A stretch of DNA of 64,000 bases from UBA11051 sp964390495 (lineage in GTDB: Bacteria; Armatimonadota; Zipacnadia; Zipacnadales; UBA11051), in contig CAYMIN010000001.1 of assembly GCA_964390495.1 (NCBI GenBank), positions 186,001 through 250,000 on the forward strand, read 5' to 3'. The position numbers and the translations under genes are program-made. Within the stretch, counting starts at the first letter, position 1, and every line of letters begins with the position of its first letter. The notes beneath the pieces were generated by a model, which saw nothing but the letters and a program-made list of their open reading frames with translations, ran no database searches and was not told the origin of the DNA. Positions 1 through 7,799 of the stretch are shown here, piece by piece.

Positions 1-1213
1 AATAGCTCTGCCGCACCCAGCCTCCGGGATAGCTGTGCGGGTACAGGTACTCCTCGTCTCCGCTATCCACTCGGGGGCCTCCGGCTACATGTCCGGGCAC
101 CCGGGCGGCCCCATATTCGCGTACATCCGCGCGTGCCTGGTTAATCGCCTCATAGGCGGAATTGCTCTTGGGCGCCACCGCCAGATGCAGTGCCGCCATT
201 GCCAGTACCAGTTGGGCCTCTGGCATTCCTACATATTTTACAGCATCGGCGGCGGCTACTGCAACGCGTAGAGCGCTGGGATCGGCCAGGCCGATATCCT
301 CGGCCGCCTGGATGATAATGCGGCGAGCTATGAACTCCGGGTCCTCGCCGGATTCCAGCATCTTCGCCAGCCAGTAGATCGTCGCATCCGGGTCCGACCC
401 GCGCATGCTCTTGATGAAGGCGGAGATGGTGTCATAGTGCTCATCGCCGGCCCGATCGTACTTCAGCACCGGCTGCTGCAAGGCTTCCTCGATCTGGGCC
501 AGCTCAATCTGCTTGTCACCCCTGGATATCTGCGTCTGCGCTGCTAGCTCCAGGGCGTTGAGTGCCGTGCGCGCATCTCCCCGGCTGGTCATGATCAGGT
601 GCTCCATTGCCGCTGCGGAGATACTCACACCTAGTTCACCAAGGCCGCGGTCGGAATCTGCCAGTGCCCGTCTCACCAGGACCTCCACCTGCTCGGGCTG
701 CAGCGGCTCCAGCACATAAAGCTGACAGCGAGACCGCAGCGGGGAGATGATGGTGTAGTACGGGTTCTCGGTGGTAGCGCCGATGAGGGTGAAAACAGCG
801 GTCTCCACGCATGGCAGCAGGGCGTCTTGCTGGTTCTTGGCCAACCGATGGATTTCGTCAATGAAGAGTATCGTCTGCCGATCGTGGAAGTGCCGGCTAT
901 CTGCCGCCTCTTGCGCGGCTGTACGGATGTCGGCCACACCGGAGCTGACCGCCGACATCTCGATGAAGGTTTTCTCACTGCTGGAGGCGATAATACGAGC
1001 GAGCGTGCTCTTGCCGGTGCCGGCGGGGCCGCAGAGCAGAATCGAGGGCAGACGGTCCTGTTCGATGGCTTCCCGCAGCATGGCCCCTGGGCCGATGAGA
1101 TGCGCCTGACCGACCATCTCATCGAAGCAGCGGGGTCGCATCCGGGCCGCCAGTGGCGCCGCAGCTTCGCTGGCCTGCTCGAACAGGCCGCCTGTTTGCG
1201 GTCTATCACTCAT
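1..1213 (-). CDS. rarA: RarA/MgsA-type AAA+ ATPase, 3' end outside window
   Basis: This is a replication-associated recombination protein of the RarA (MgsA/WRNIP1) family, a clamp-loader-like AAA+ ATPase that acts at stalled forks. Translating the minus strand from the ATG at 1213 gives an open frame to the window edge (404 codons). It shows Walker A GPAGTGKST at about residues 62-70, Walker B ILFIDEIHR, sensor-1 GATTENP, and the downstream family region RGDARTALNALE and SDPDATIYWLAKMLESGEDP. A GGAG sits just upstream of the ATG. The gene lies 47 bp downstream of the predicted 6S RNA, on the same strand, and may be co-transcribed with it. The C-terminus is missing only because the window begins here. 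Confidence 0.93.
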   Translation of the reverse strand, partial: MSDRPQTGGLFEQASEAAAPLAARMRPRCFDEMVGQAHLIGPGAMLREAIEQDRLPSILLCGPAGTGKSTLARIIASSSEKTFIEMSAVSSGVADIRTAAQEAADSRHFHDRQTILFIDEIHRLAKNQQDALLPCVETAVFTLIGATTENPYYTIISPLRSRCQLYVLEPLQPEQVEVLVRRALADSDRGLGELGVSISAAAMEHLIMTSRGDARTALNALELAAQTQISRGDKQIELAQIEEALQQPVLKYDRAGDEHYDTISAFIKSMRGSDPDATIYWLAKMLESGEDPEFIARRIIIQAAEDIGLADPSALRVAVAAADAVKYVGMPEAQLVLAMAALHLAVAPKSNSAYEAINQARADVREYGAARVPGHVAGGPRVDSGDEEYLYPHSYPGGWVRQSY

Positions 1214-1260
1214 TGCCCACTCCCGGCCTCAACGGAGCGCGTCGCCGACCTGCCAAGAAT

Positions 1261-1448
1261 GTGAGAGCCCCGCCGGAGCCGTGCGTCTCGGAGTTTTCGA
1301 ACCCAATGACACAAGTGGGTGCCCTCCCACCGGCTTTACGTTCGCCTGGCAATGCAGGCCGTCGCGCCGTCGGCGGAGTCCGGGCTCCCTCAATTTGGGT
1401 GTTGGCTCGAAACAACTAAGACGTCACGCACAACGCAGGGCCTCTCAC
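1261..1448 (-). ncRNA. ssrS: probable 6S RNA (regulator of RNA polymerase)
   Basis: A non-coding 188-nt transcript is predicted on the minus strand between rarA and the HAD gene. Its two ends pair: GTGAGAG (1448-1442) with CTCTCAC (1267-1261), then CCC with GGG, an internal loop, and GTGCGT with ACGCAC. This gives the long closing stem and open centre typical of 6S RNA. Inside are CACCCACTTG and GGGTTCGAA segments that resemble the conserved 3' half of 6S RNA. Length, closing stem, a strong promoter at the right distance and the neighbouring rarA gene all fit. What is seen is the stem, promoter and motifs; the 6S identity is inference from family knowledge. An unrelated structured RNA is the alternative. 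Confidence 0.7.
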
Positions 1449-1483
1449 GCCACCATTGTACCACAGCCGCCGTCCCTGAGCAA
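1448..1483 (-). promoter_or_regulatory. sigma-70-type promoter of the 6S RNA
   Basis: On the minus strand a -35 box TTGCTC (1483-1478) and a -10 box TACAAT (1460-1455) are separated by 17 bp. The predicted start lies 7 nt downstream at about 1448, exactly where the paired 5' end of the RNA begins. Confidence 0.65.
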
Positions 1484-1711
1484 GCGGTCTCGCCTACGCA
1501 CCCAGTCGCCCGATCAGGTCCACGCGGAGGTCGCAGACACCTTGGCGGGGAAAACGTCATCTGCAGTTCCATAGCGAAAAGGCCGGCCTCCTCCGCCCGG
1601 CGCGCCGAACTGTGTGAAGCACTGAGACGACGTATGATCGAGGCCGGTAAAGAGCTGCCCGAAATCCTGCCCGCCCGCCAAGGCGCCGAATAGACTGGGA
1701 TCGAGACGAAA

Positions 1712-2374
1712 ATGCAATGGGCAATGATATTCGACGTAGATGGGGTCGTGGCTGATACCGAAGGGCTCAATGCGCGGGCCAGCGTGATGATGTTCGCCGA
1801 ACTCTACGCCACCCAGGTGCAGCCCGAAGACTTCCGCGAGTTCGTCGGCACCGGTGACGAGTGCTATGTCGAGGGTGTGGCGGAGAAGTACGGCGTGACG
1901 ATTGATACCGAGGCGGCGGTGGAGCGTCGCAAGGACAACTTCTTCAAGCTGCTGCGCGATCAGCCCTTGCCCGCTATGCCCGGTGTGATCGAGCTGGTCC
2001 AGACGGGACGCGAAGACCCTCAGTGCAGAATCGCCATCGCCACCTCCGGCAATCAGGACAAGCAGTTCCCCGTGATCGAGGGTACGGGGCTGAGGCTGGA
2101 GTGGTTCGACGCCGTCATCACCGGGGAAGACGTCAGCAGGAAGAAGCCCGATCCGCAGATCTATCTGGTAACCGCTGAGCGGCTCGGAGTTGACCCGGCG
2201 CGGTGCGTCGTCTTCGAGGATGCTCCGGCCGGTGTCACAGCGGCGAAGGCTGCAGGTATGCTCTGCGTGGCGGTGACCAGCTCGGTACCCGCCGACCAAC
2301 TGCAACAAGCCGATCTGGTCGTGGACAGCCTCGCTGAAGTGAGCGTTGACCATCTGCGCCAGATGCTGCCATAG
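1712..2374 (+). CDS. HAD-superfamily phosphatase, beta-phosphoglucomutase/CbbY type
   Basis: A 220-residue HAD subfamily IA hydrolase. Motif I DVDGV has the nucleophile and acid Asp at residues 8 and 10. Motif II Thr/Ser is at 111-112 in IATSGN, the motif III Lys is in RKKPDP at about 144, and motif IV is FEDAPAG at 168-174. The helical cap lies between about residues 18 and 85. Such enzymes act on phosphosugars in the cytoplasm as phosphatase or phosphomutase; the substrate cannot be told from sequence. The gene ends 58 bp before the BNR-propeller gene on the same strand, so the pair may be one transcript with a role in sugar use. The ATG at 1712 is followed by the hallmark hydrophobic strand and fits family length. 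Confidence 0.88.
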   Translation: MQWAMIFDVDGVVADTEGLNARASVMMFAELYATQVQPEDFREFVGTGDECYVEGVAEKYGVTIDTEAAVERRKDNFFKLLRDQPLPAMPGVIELVQTGREDPQCRIAIATSGNQDKQFPVIEGTGLRLEWFDAVITGEDVSRKKPDPQIYLVTAERLGVDPARCVVFEDAPAGVTAAKAAGMLCVAVTSSVPADQLQQADLVVDSLAEVSVDHLRQMLP

Positions 2375-2432
2375 GCTGCGGAGAGCCGGTCGGCAAATGT
2401 ACACCCAAGCACATTGACGAGGGAGATTGAGA

Positions 2433-3605
2433 ATGAAACTACTGGCGAGAGAATTGGTGCTGCGCTATCAGTGCGGGCGCGATGCGGTGCCCGGATTTGT
2501 CACCTACGTCAGCCGCCACGACCCGGTGCTGATGCACTGCTACGGTTGGCAGGACTACTCCGACGCCTATGACGACTATGTCATCACCATCAGCCGCGAC
2601 AATGGCCGCACGTGGTCGGAACCGTATCTACACTGGAAGAGCGAAACCACTGGCCAAGGTAAGGTCCGTTACATCGAGCCGGCGGCCTTCTTCGATCTCG
2701 ACACCGAGAAACTATGGGCTTTCACCGACCGCCGGCTCTATCCCGACGACAAGCTCGATGTGGACGAGCAGGGCGAGCTGGTGGTGGAGAGCTATGATCC
2801 TTGTAGCAACTCCTGGGGCCCGCGCCAGGAGCTGACTGTGGCTGAGGGCCGAGTGCCGTCAATGAGTTTCTGCGTCCCGCTGAAGACTTCCACCGGCCGC
2901 CTGATCGTTCCCGGGCAGTGTAGATTGTTGGACGAGAACGGAAAGCCGGTGCACTACCGAGGCTGCTGGTCGCCGGCCGGAACCATCGTGAACCTGCTAG
3001 GCGACTATCAAGCAGACGGTAGCATCGCCTGGAGCGTCAGCCGCGCGGTGCTACCGGACCTCGAGAGGACCTCGCGGGGCCACTACGAGCCGACGCTGGC
3101 CGAGCTGCCCGGTGGCCGCCTGGTCATGGTCCTGCGCGGCGATAACAGCATGTTCCCTGAGAAGCCCGGTTACAAGTGGGTCAGCTTCTCCGAGGACCAA
3201 GGCGACACCTGGTCCGATCCTGAGCCGGTGGCCTTCAGCGACGGCCAGATGATCGAGTCCGGCTCCAACGGTTCGCGGCTGCTGCGGTCCGAGAAAAGCG
3301 GCAAGCTCTACTGGATGGGCAACCTGTGCTTACCCGGCGAGCGCGCCAATGGGAACATGCCTCGCTCCTCTTTGAGCATTCTGCAGGTGCAGGAGGAGCC
3401 GTTCGCCTTCATGCCGGAGACCCGATGGGTGATTGACGAGAAGAACAGCAACGATTCGCCGGACCTGATGCTGTCGAACTTCCGCTGCTACCAGGACCGG
3501 CTGACCGGCGACGTGGTGCTCTACCTCAGTCGCCTGGGCGAGCTGGGGCGGCCCCAATGGCAGCAGGCTGACTACTACCGCTACCGCATCGAACTCGATG
3601 AATGA
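2433..3605 (+). CDS. sialidase-like BNR-repeat beta-propeller protein
   Basis: A 390-residue protein with Asp-box (BNR) repeats: SRDNGRTWSEP at about residues 54-64 and SEDQGDTWSDP near 252. The spacing and aromatic blades fit a six-bladed sialidase/neuraminidase-like propeller. No signal peptide is visible, so it is probably cytoplasmic or exported by another route. The ATG at 2433 is preferred over an in-frame TTG at 2427 because GAGGGAG at 2419-2425 is well spaced from it. It follows the HAD gene. The family includes exo-sialidases and many uncharacterised glycan-active proteins; the catalytic Arg triad could not be assigned, so sialidase activity is not claimed. Confidence 0.8.
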   Translation: MKLLARELVLRYQCGRDAVPGFVTYVSRHDPVLMHCYGWQDYSDAYDDYVITISRDNGRTWSEPYLHWKSETTGQGKVRYIEPAAFFDLDTEKLWAFTDRRLYPDDKLDVDEQGELVVESYDPCSNSWGPRQELTVAEGRVPSMSFCVPLKTSTGRLIVPGQCRLLDENGKPVHYRGCWSPAGTIVNLLGDYQADGSIAWSVSRAVLPDLERTSRGHYEPTLAELPGGRLVMVLRGDNSMFPEKPGYKWVSFSEDQGDTWSDPEPVAFSDGQMIESGSNGSRLLRSEKSGKLYWMGNLCLPGERANGNMPRSSLSILQVQEEPFAFMPETRWVIDEKNSNDSPDLMLSNFRCYQDRLTGDVVLYLSRLGELGRPQWQQADYYRYRIELDE

Positions 3606-3646
3606 CTTCTCTCCAGCAAATAAGCCTTCGAATCGAGCCCAACCCA

Positions 3647-3676
3647 AAGCTGGGACCGTCCTGACGCTCCCAGCTT
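3647..3676. terminator. hairpin between convergent genes
   Basis: A perfect 9-bp inverted repeat AAGCTGGGA / TCCCAGCTT with a 12-nt loop lies between the end of the BNR gene and the end of the PEP-CTERM gene. It is placed as a shared terminator, but no T-run follows on either strand. Confidence 0.4.
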
Positions 3677-3720
3677 GGTGCCACCATACTGCTAACCCAC
3701 ATGATATACTGCTTCTCGCC

Positions 3721-4380
3721 TTATGCCTGCTTGCGGCGACGCAAAGCTGCAAGACCGGCCAAGCCCACCGCAAGCAGACCGCTGGTCCCAGGTTCGGGAG
3801 TTAGCGTGAAGTTGTCAATGTGGCCTGAGGCGCCGGTGCCGGTCTGGTACGTGTGGTCAAAGAAAATCGCCATCGAGTGCGTGTCGGCCAGCACCTCTGC
3901 GAAGCTGGCAGTTCCGTACTGTGTCCACCCCACGCCGTAGTCGAGGCCACATTCATAGTGGTTCCAGGCGTCCGTCACCGGATCAGCCAGCCCGTGTCGC
4001 CAGACATTACCGCTACCACCGTATAGAACCAATTCCAAGGCGCGGAAGTCGGAATTGGCGGCATCGAGATAGAAATCGAACGATATGTCGCCCTCGATAG
4101 CCCAACTCAAGTTGCCCGCAAAGTTGCCGCCGGAAGCGGTATCGTCAGCCCAGATCGCCACCTGCCCATAGTCGGAGCTCTGTAACACCGACCAGGACAG
4201 ATTGTCGTCCGCATTATCATGAGTAAGCGTCAGTATCCCGGCGGTTGCGGCGCCTTGCCAGCCTTCTAGGTTGTCGTCATTCGACCAGGTTTCAGTATAA
4301 TCCGCCGAGGCACCGACAGGTGCTAGGACCAGCAATACAACCACTCCGGCCACCAGCAAACAACCTCTGCTCGCAGACAT
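3721..4380 (-). CDS. PEP-CTERM sorting domain protein
   Basis: A 219-residue exported protein. The N-terminus (RGCLLVAGVVVLLVLAPVGASA) is a signal peptide. The C-terminus has the tripartite PEP-CTERM signal: a PEP motif (TPEPGTSG), a hydrophobic helix (LLAVGLAGLAAL) and the basic end RRRKQA, which in this family is recognised by an exosortase/archaeosortase-like enzyme. The middle is Asp/Ser/Trp/Gly rich and looks like a beta-sandwich, perhaps carbohydrate binding. The start is set at the second ATG (4380), which has GGAAGG upstream; an in-frame ATG five codons earlier is possible. No exosortase is in the window. A promoter is readable upstream. Confidence 0.85.
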   Translation of the reverse strand: MSASRGCLLVAGVVVLLVLAPVGASADYTETWSNDDNLEGWQGAATAGILTLTHDNADDNLSWSVLQSSDYGQVAIWADDTASGGNFAGNLSWAIEGDISFDFYLDAANSDFRALELVLYGGSGNVWRHGLADPVTDAWNHYECGLDYGVGWTQYGTASFAEVLADTHSMAIFFDHTYQTGTGASGHIDNFTLTPEPGTSGLLAVGLAGLAALRRRKQA

Positions 4381-4433
4381 TTGACCTTCCCCCATCCCAC
4401 GGATTTCTATCCCTGACCTGAATAGCCCTACAG

Positions 4434-4469
4434 TGCTCTCATGCTATACGCTACAGCGCGACAAGTCAA
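4434..4469 (-). promoter_or_regulatory. predicted promoter of the PEP-CTERM gene
   Basis: On the minus strand a -35 box TTGACT (4469-4464), a 17-bp spacer and a -10-like TAGCAT (4446-4441) lie about 55 bp upstream of the start codon. Confidence 0.45.
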
Positions 4470-4530
4470 GCCAGAATATAGCAGCGGCAACCCTAGCCTG
4501 TCTGCCGCACTTCTGCCCACTTCGCCAAGC

Positions 4531-5823
4531 CTAGTCGAGAAGCTGCTGGTAGTTCTCCGCCACCTTCCCGAAGGCCACCAGCATCTGATCCACGTAGTCG
4601 TCTCGCGGCTCGATGTACGAGGGGATGGTGATGGCCTGCTGCATGATGGCTTCGGCCAGCGGGTAGTCGCCCTGTCGGTAGGGCTTGAAATCGCCGCTCA
4701 GTGGCCCCCGGCCTTCGCCCCACAGGTCAAAGCCCTGCTGGAAGATGTTGCGCATGTGTTCCAGGTGCCAGCCCCATACACTCGCGCGCACGCCTTCGGC
4801 CGCCAGCGCTTCGACGAAGGTGGCGCACGGTAGCCCGTCAAAGGCCTCCGCATCATAGATAATCTGGAAGCCGCCGTAGAGACTGATGCGCTTGGCCTTG
4901 GGATAGGTAGCTTCCGGTCGCAGGCCGGCTATCCCTCCCACCCCCGCAAAAACTCTCTCGCGGAAGGCGTCGTTTTTCTCGATGCGATAGGGCAGTGAAT
5001 CGAGCGACACCTTCGCCACCGCTAAAGCCAGCGGATGGGCGCGCAGCTTCTGTCCCAGCGCCTCATTGTCCAGCATCGTGTAAGGTGGGATGGTGAACTC
5101 ATTCTTCACGCCGGCGCGATGCAGGTGCGCAAAGGCCAGCACGCGCTCGTAGTAGAGGCGGTTGTTGGTGGTGACGATGCCACCCTCGCCTCCGCACACC
5201 GGCTTGCCGCCGGGGTCGGCCCCCTGCAGGCTGTAGCAGCAGATGTCGCCGAAGCTGCCGATCTTCTTGCCGTCCCATTCAGCGCCATGCACGTGGGCGC
5301 CGTCCTCGACGATCGCCACACCATGCTTCCGGCCGATTTCCAGCAGCGCGTCCATGTCGCAGACATTGCCACCCGCGTGGATCGGGCAGATTGCCTTGGT
5401 ACGCGAGGTGATTCTCTTCTCGATATCCGCCGGATCGCACAGCAGCGTGTTGGGGTCCGGCTCACAGAAAACGGGCCTGGCTCCCAGAAACAGCGCCCCT
5501 CCGTAGGTGCCCAAGTAGCCGATGGTTGGGGTGATAATCTCATCACCCGGCCCCACACCGACCGCATAGAACCCACTGGCCAGAGCGGTTGAGCCGTGGT
5601 CGGTGGTCACGCAGTACTCCGCGCCGATGTACTCGCCGAACTCGGTCTCAAACTCGTAGGGGAGGCCGGTGCCGGGTCCCTCGCCGGAGATAGCGCCCTT
5701 CTCCAGCAGCCCCCGGATCAGCTCCATTTCCTTTTCCACGGGCCGCCTCCACTGCTCCGAGCTGTCCGCCGTCACCGCCTTGGGGCCGCCTTTGAGGGCA
5801 AGCTTGTCAACATCGCTGCTCAT
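4531..5823 (-). CDS. DegT/DnrJ/EryC1/StrS-family PLP aminotransferase
   Basis: A 430-residue member of the sugar aminotransferase family that makes amino sugars from keto sugars with PLP. Visible features are the substrate/PLP region TTDHGSTAL (about 73-81), VEDGAHVHG with the PLP-pyridine Asp near residue 174, and CYSLQGADPGGKPVCGGEGG with the Schiff-base Lys at about 207, four residues before GEGG as usual. The stretch between YS and the Lys is a few residues longer than in typical members. The start at MSSDVDK (5823) is preferred to an upstream ATG at 5883 because GGAG precedes it and the family starts here. It is transcribed divergently from the TPP enzyme, suggesting related roles. The exact substrate is unknown. 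Confidence 0.88.
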   Translation of the reverse strand: MSSDVDKLALKGGPKAVTADSSEQWRRPVEKEMELIRGLLEKGAISGEGPGTGLPYEFETEFGEYIGAEYCVTTDHGSTALASGFYAVGVGPGDEIITPTIGYLGTYGGALFLGARPVFCEPDPNTLLCDPADIEKRITSRTKAICPIHAGGNVCDMDALLEIGRKHGVAIVEDGAHVHGAEWDGKKIGSFGDICCYSLQGADPGGKPVCGGEGGIVTTNNRLYYERVLAFAHLHRAGVKNEFTIPPYTMLDNEALGQKLRAHPLALAVAKVSLDSLPYRIEKNDAFRERVFAGVGGIAGLRPEATYPKAKRISLYGGFQIIYDAEAFDGLPCATFVEALAAEGVRASVWGWHLEHMRNIFQQGFDLWGEGRGPLSGDFKPYRQGDYPLAEAIMQQAITIPSYIEPRDDYVDQMLVAFGKVAENYQQLLD

Positions 5824-6024
5824 ATTACCCACACTCCGCCAGGCTGGTTGATACCAATTGGTGAGGTATTGACCACACGGCATGGCAGGACCTTCTTAAG
5901 TTGGCCTCATCTGCCAAATATCTCACCGTACAGTACGACCCTATGACTCAAGACAGGAAATCGCATGGATATGCGGAAATATGCTCTGTTCGATGGTTCC
6001 ACAAGTGCGAAAAGGGGTAATGGT

Positions 6025-7755
6025 ATGGCGCTCAAGAAGGCATCGCAAGCAGTAGTCGAGGCGCTGGCGGCCGAAGGCGTGGAGTATGTATTCGGCCTGC
6101 CTGGCGGCCACTCGGTAACCATATTCTACGATGAGCTAGGCAAGCAGGAGCAAGTCAAGGCAATCCTGGCCCGACATGAGACCGCCGGAGCCTTCGCCGC
6201 GCTCGGCTATGCCCAACTGACCGGCAAGACTGGTGTCTGTCAGGGCACGGCCGGGCCCGGCTTCTCGCACATGCTGGTGGGCATCCATGAGGCGATGTAC
6301 TCCCGCATTCCGCTGGTGGTGATCGCCCCCAATGCGCCGATCTCGCAGTATGGCAAGGGGGAGTTGCAGGAGTTCCCCCAGATCGAGAGCGTGGTCGGAT
6401 TCGCCAAATGGTGGTACCGGGTGGACCGGCCCGAGAAGGTCCCGTGGGTGATGCAGCAGGCCTTCAAGCACGCCCTGGCACCTCCCTGTGGGCCGGTGTT
6501 CGTGGATATCCCCATAGACATCGGGGACATGGAAGCCGACATGGATGATTACGTTCCCGCACCACGCAGCACTTGCGTCGCCGAGCCGCAGGCACTGGCC
6601 GAAGCAGCCAAGGCCCTGGTGGACGCGAGCAACCCGGTCATGATCTGCGGTCGCGGCGTGCATCAGTCGGGTGCGCATGAAGAGGTTCGCAAGCTAGCCG
6701 AGCTGCTGGCGATGCCGGTTCTGTACACCAATCACGGCAAGACCTGCATACCTGAGGACCATCCCCTGGCCGGTGGCGGCGTGGGCTGCAACCGCACTGG
6801 CGTGAGCGAGGCGCTGCTTGATGAATCCGACTGCTGGTTGTGGGTCGGCAGTCAGATCGAGGAGTTCGCGGTGGGCAAAGATTGGCCGCAATTGCCCTCA
6901 CAACGCACCTTCATCAACCTGAATATTGATCCCGCCCAATTCGGGCGCAACTGGACACCGGATATCTGCCTGCTGGGCGACGCTAAGCTGACCCTGGCCC
7001 AGCTTGCCGAGGCCTGTGCCGAGGACGCCGGCGAGCGCGACTTCGCCAGCAGCGAGGCCGCCAAGCACATTGCGGACCTCAAGCAACAGTGGCGCGCCCA
7101 GGTGGATGCACTGGTAGCGCGCTCGAAGGGGCCGGTGCATTTCTCACAATTCCTCACCGAACTCAACCGCCTGATGCCGCAGGACGCAGTGGTGGTTGTC
7201 GGCGAGGGCGCGAACCGCGTCTGGACCGCCACGGAGCTGCAACTGACCACCCCGGGCACCTGGGTCTCGGCCTCCGACTTCGGCTGCATGGGCTATGCCG
7301 TCGGTGCCTCCATCGGCGCAGCAGTCGCCCGCCCCGGCACCAACGTCTTCTGCATCACCGGCGACGGCTCATTCCAGATGCAGATGCAGGAGATCGTGGT
7401 GGCTACGCAGTACCAACTGCCGATTACCTATGTGGTGTTCAACAACAACGCGCTGGGGTGGATCAAATGGGGCCAGAAGCTGGGCCGCGACGAGCGCTAC
7501 TACTGCACCGAGTTTACGGCCAACTGGAACCATGCCGAGGCGGCCCAGGCGGCGGGCCTGGCGGGTCTGTATGTAGATAGCGCCGAGAAATGCGCACCGG
7601 CCATCGCGAGTGCCATGCAAGCCAATGCCGACGGCCGGCCCGCGCTGATCGAGGTGCTAGTGCCCTGGGACGAGCAGACCCCCGGCTTCTATGCGCACCA
7701 CACCGGCTGCTCCACCGCAGAGGCTTATGACACGCTGATGAGCGGACGCTGTTAG
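6025..7755 (+). CDS. acetolactate-synthase-like thiamine-diphosphate enzyme
   Basis: A 576-residue TPP-dependent enzyme of the acetolactate synthase/benzoylformate decarboxylase superfamily. The N-terminal PYR domain has the catalytic Glu in ARHETAGAFAA (about residue 52). A central domain follows, then a C-terminal PP domain with the Mg-TPP motif that begins ITGDGSF and ends in FNNNALG. The start ATG at 6025 (MALKKASQ) is chosen because AAAGGGG lies 8 nt upstream; an in-frame ATG at 5965 would add an atypical tail. No small regulatory subunit (IlvH) is next to it, so a role outside branched-chain amino acid synthesis is likely. It is divergent to the DegT aminotransferase. Confidence 0.87.
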   Translation: MALKKASQAVVEALAAEGVEYVFGLPGGHSVTIFYDELGKQEQVKAILARHETAGAFAALGYAQLTGKTGVCQGTAGPGFSHMLVGIHEAMYSRIPLVVIAPNAPISQYGKGELQEFPQIESVVGFAKWWYRVDRPEKVPWVMQQAFKHALAPPCGPVFVDIPIDIGDMEADMDDYVPAPRSTCVAEPQALAEAAKALVDASNPVMICGRGVHQSGAHEEVRKLAELLAMPVLYTNHGKTCIPEDHPLAGGGVGCNRTGVSEALLDESDCWLWVGSQIEEFAVGKDWPQLPSQRTFINLNIDPAQFGRNWTPDICLLGDAKLTLAQLAEACAEDAGERDFASSEAAKHIADLKQQWRAQVDALVARSKGPVHFSQFLTELNRLMPQDAVVVVGEGANRVWTATELQLTTPGTWVSASDFGCMGYAVGASIGAAVARPGTNVFCITGDGSFQMQMQEIVVATQYQLPITYVVFNNNALGWIKWGQKLGRDERYYCTEFTANWNHAEAAQAAGLAGLYVDSAEKCAPAIASAMQANADGRPALIEVLVPWDEQTPGFYAHHTGCSTAEAYDTLMSGRC

Positions 7756-7799
7756 CATCTCACCTGCGCCATAACGACGGGCCGAGATCATCCGGGCAA

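Noticed and set aside
673..1209. 178-codon frame on the minus strand
   Set aside because: It is out of frame with rarA, which covers the same bases with clear Walker motifs; composition is Arg/Pro/Ser-rich as expected of a shadow.
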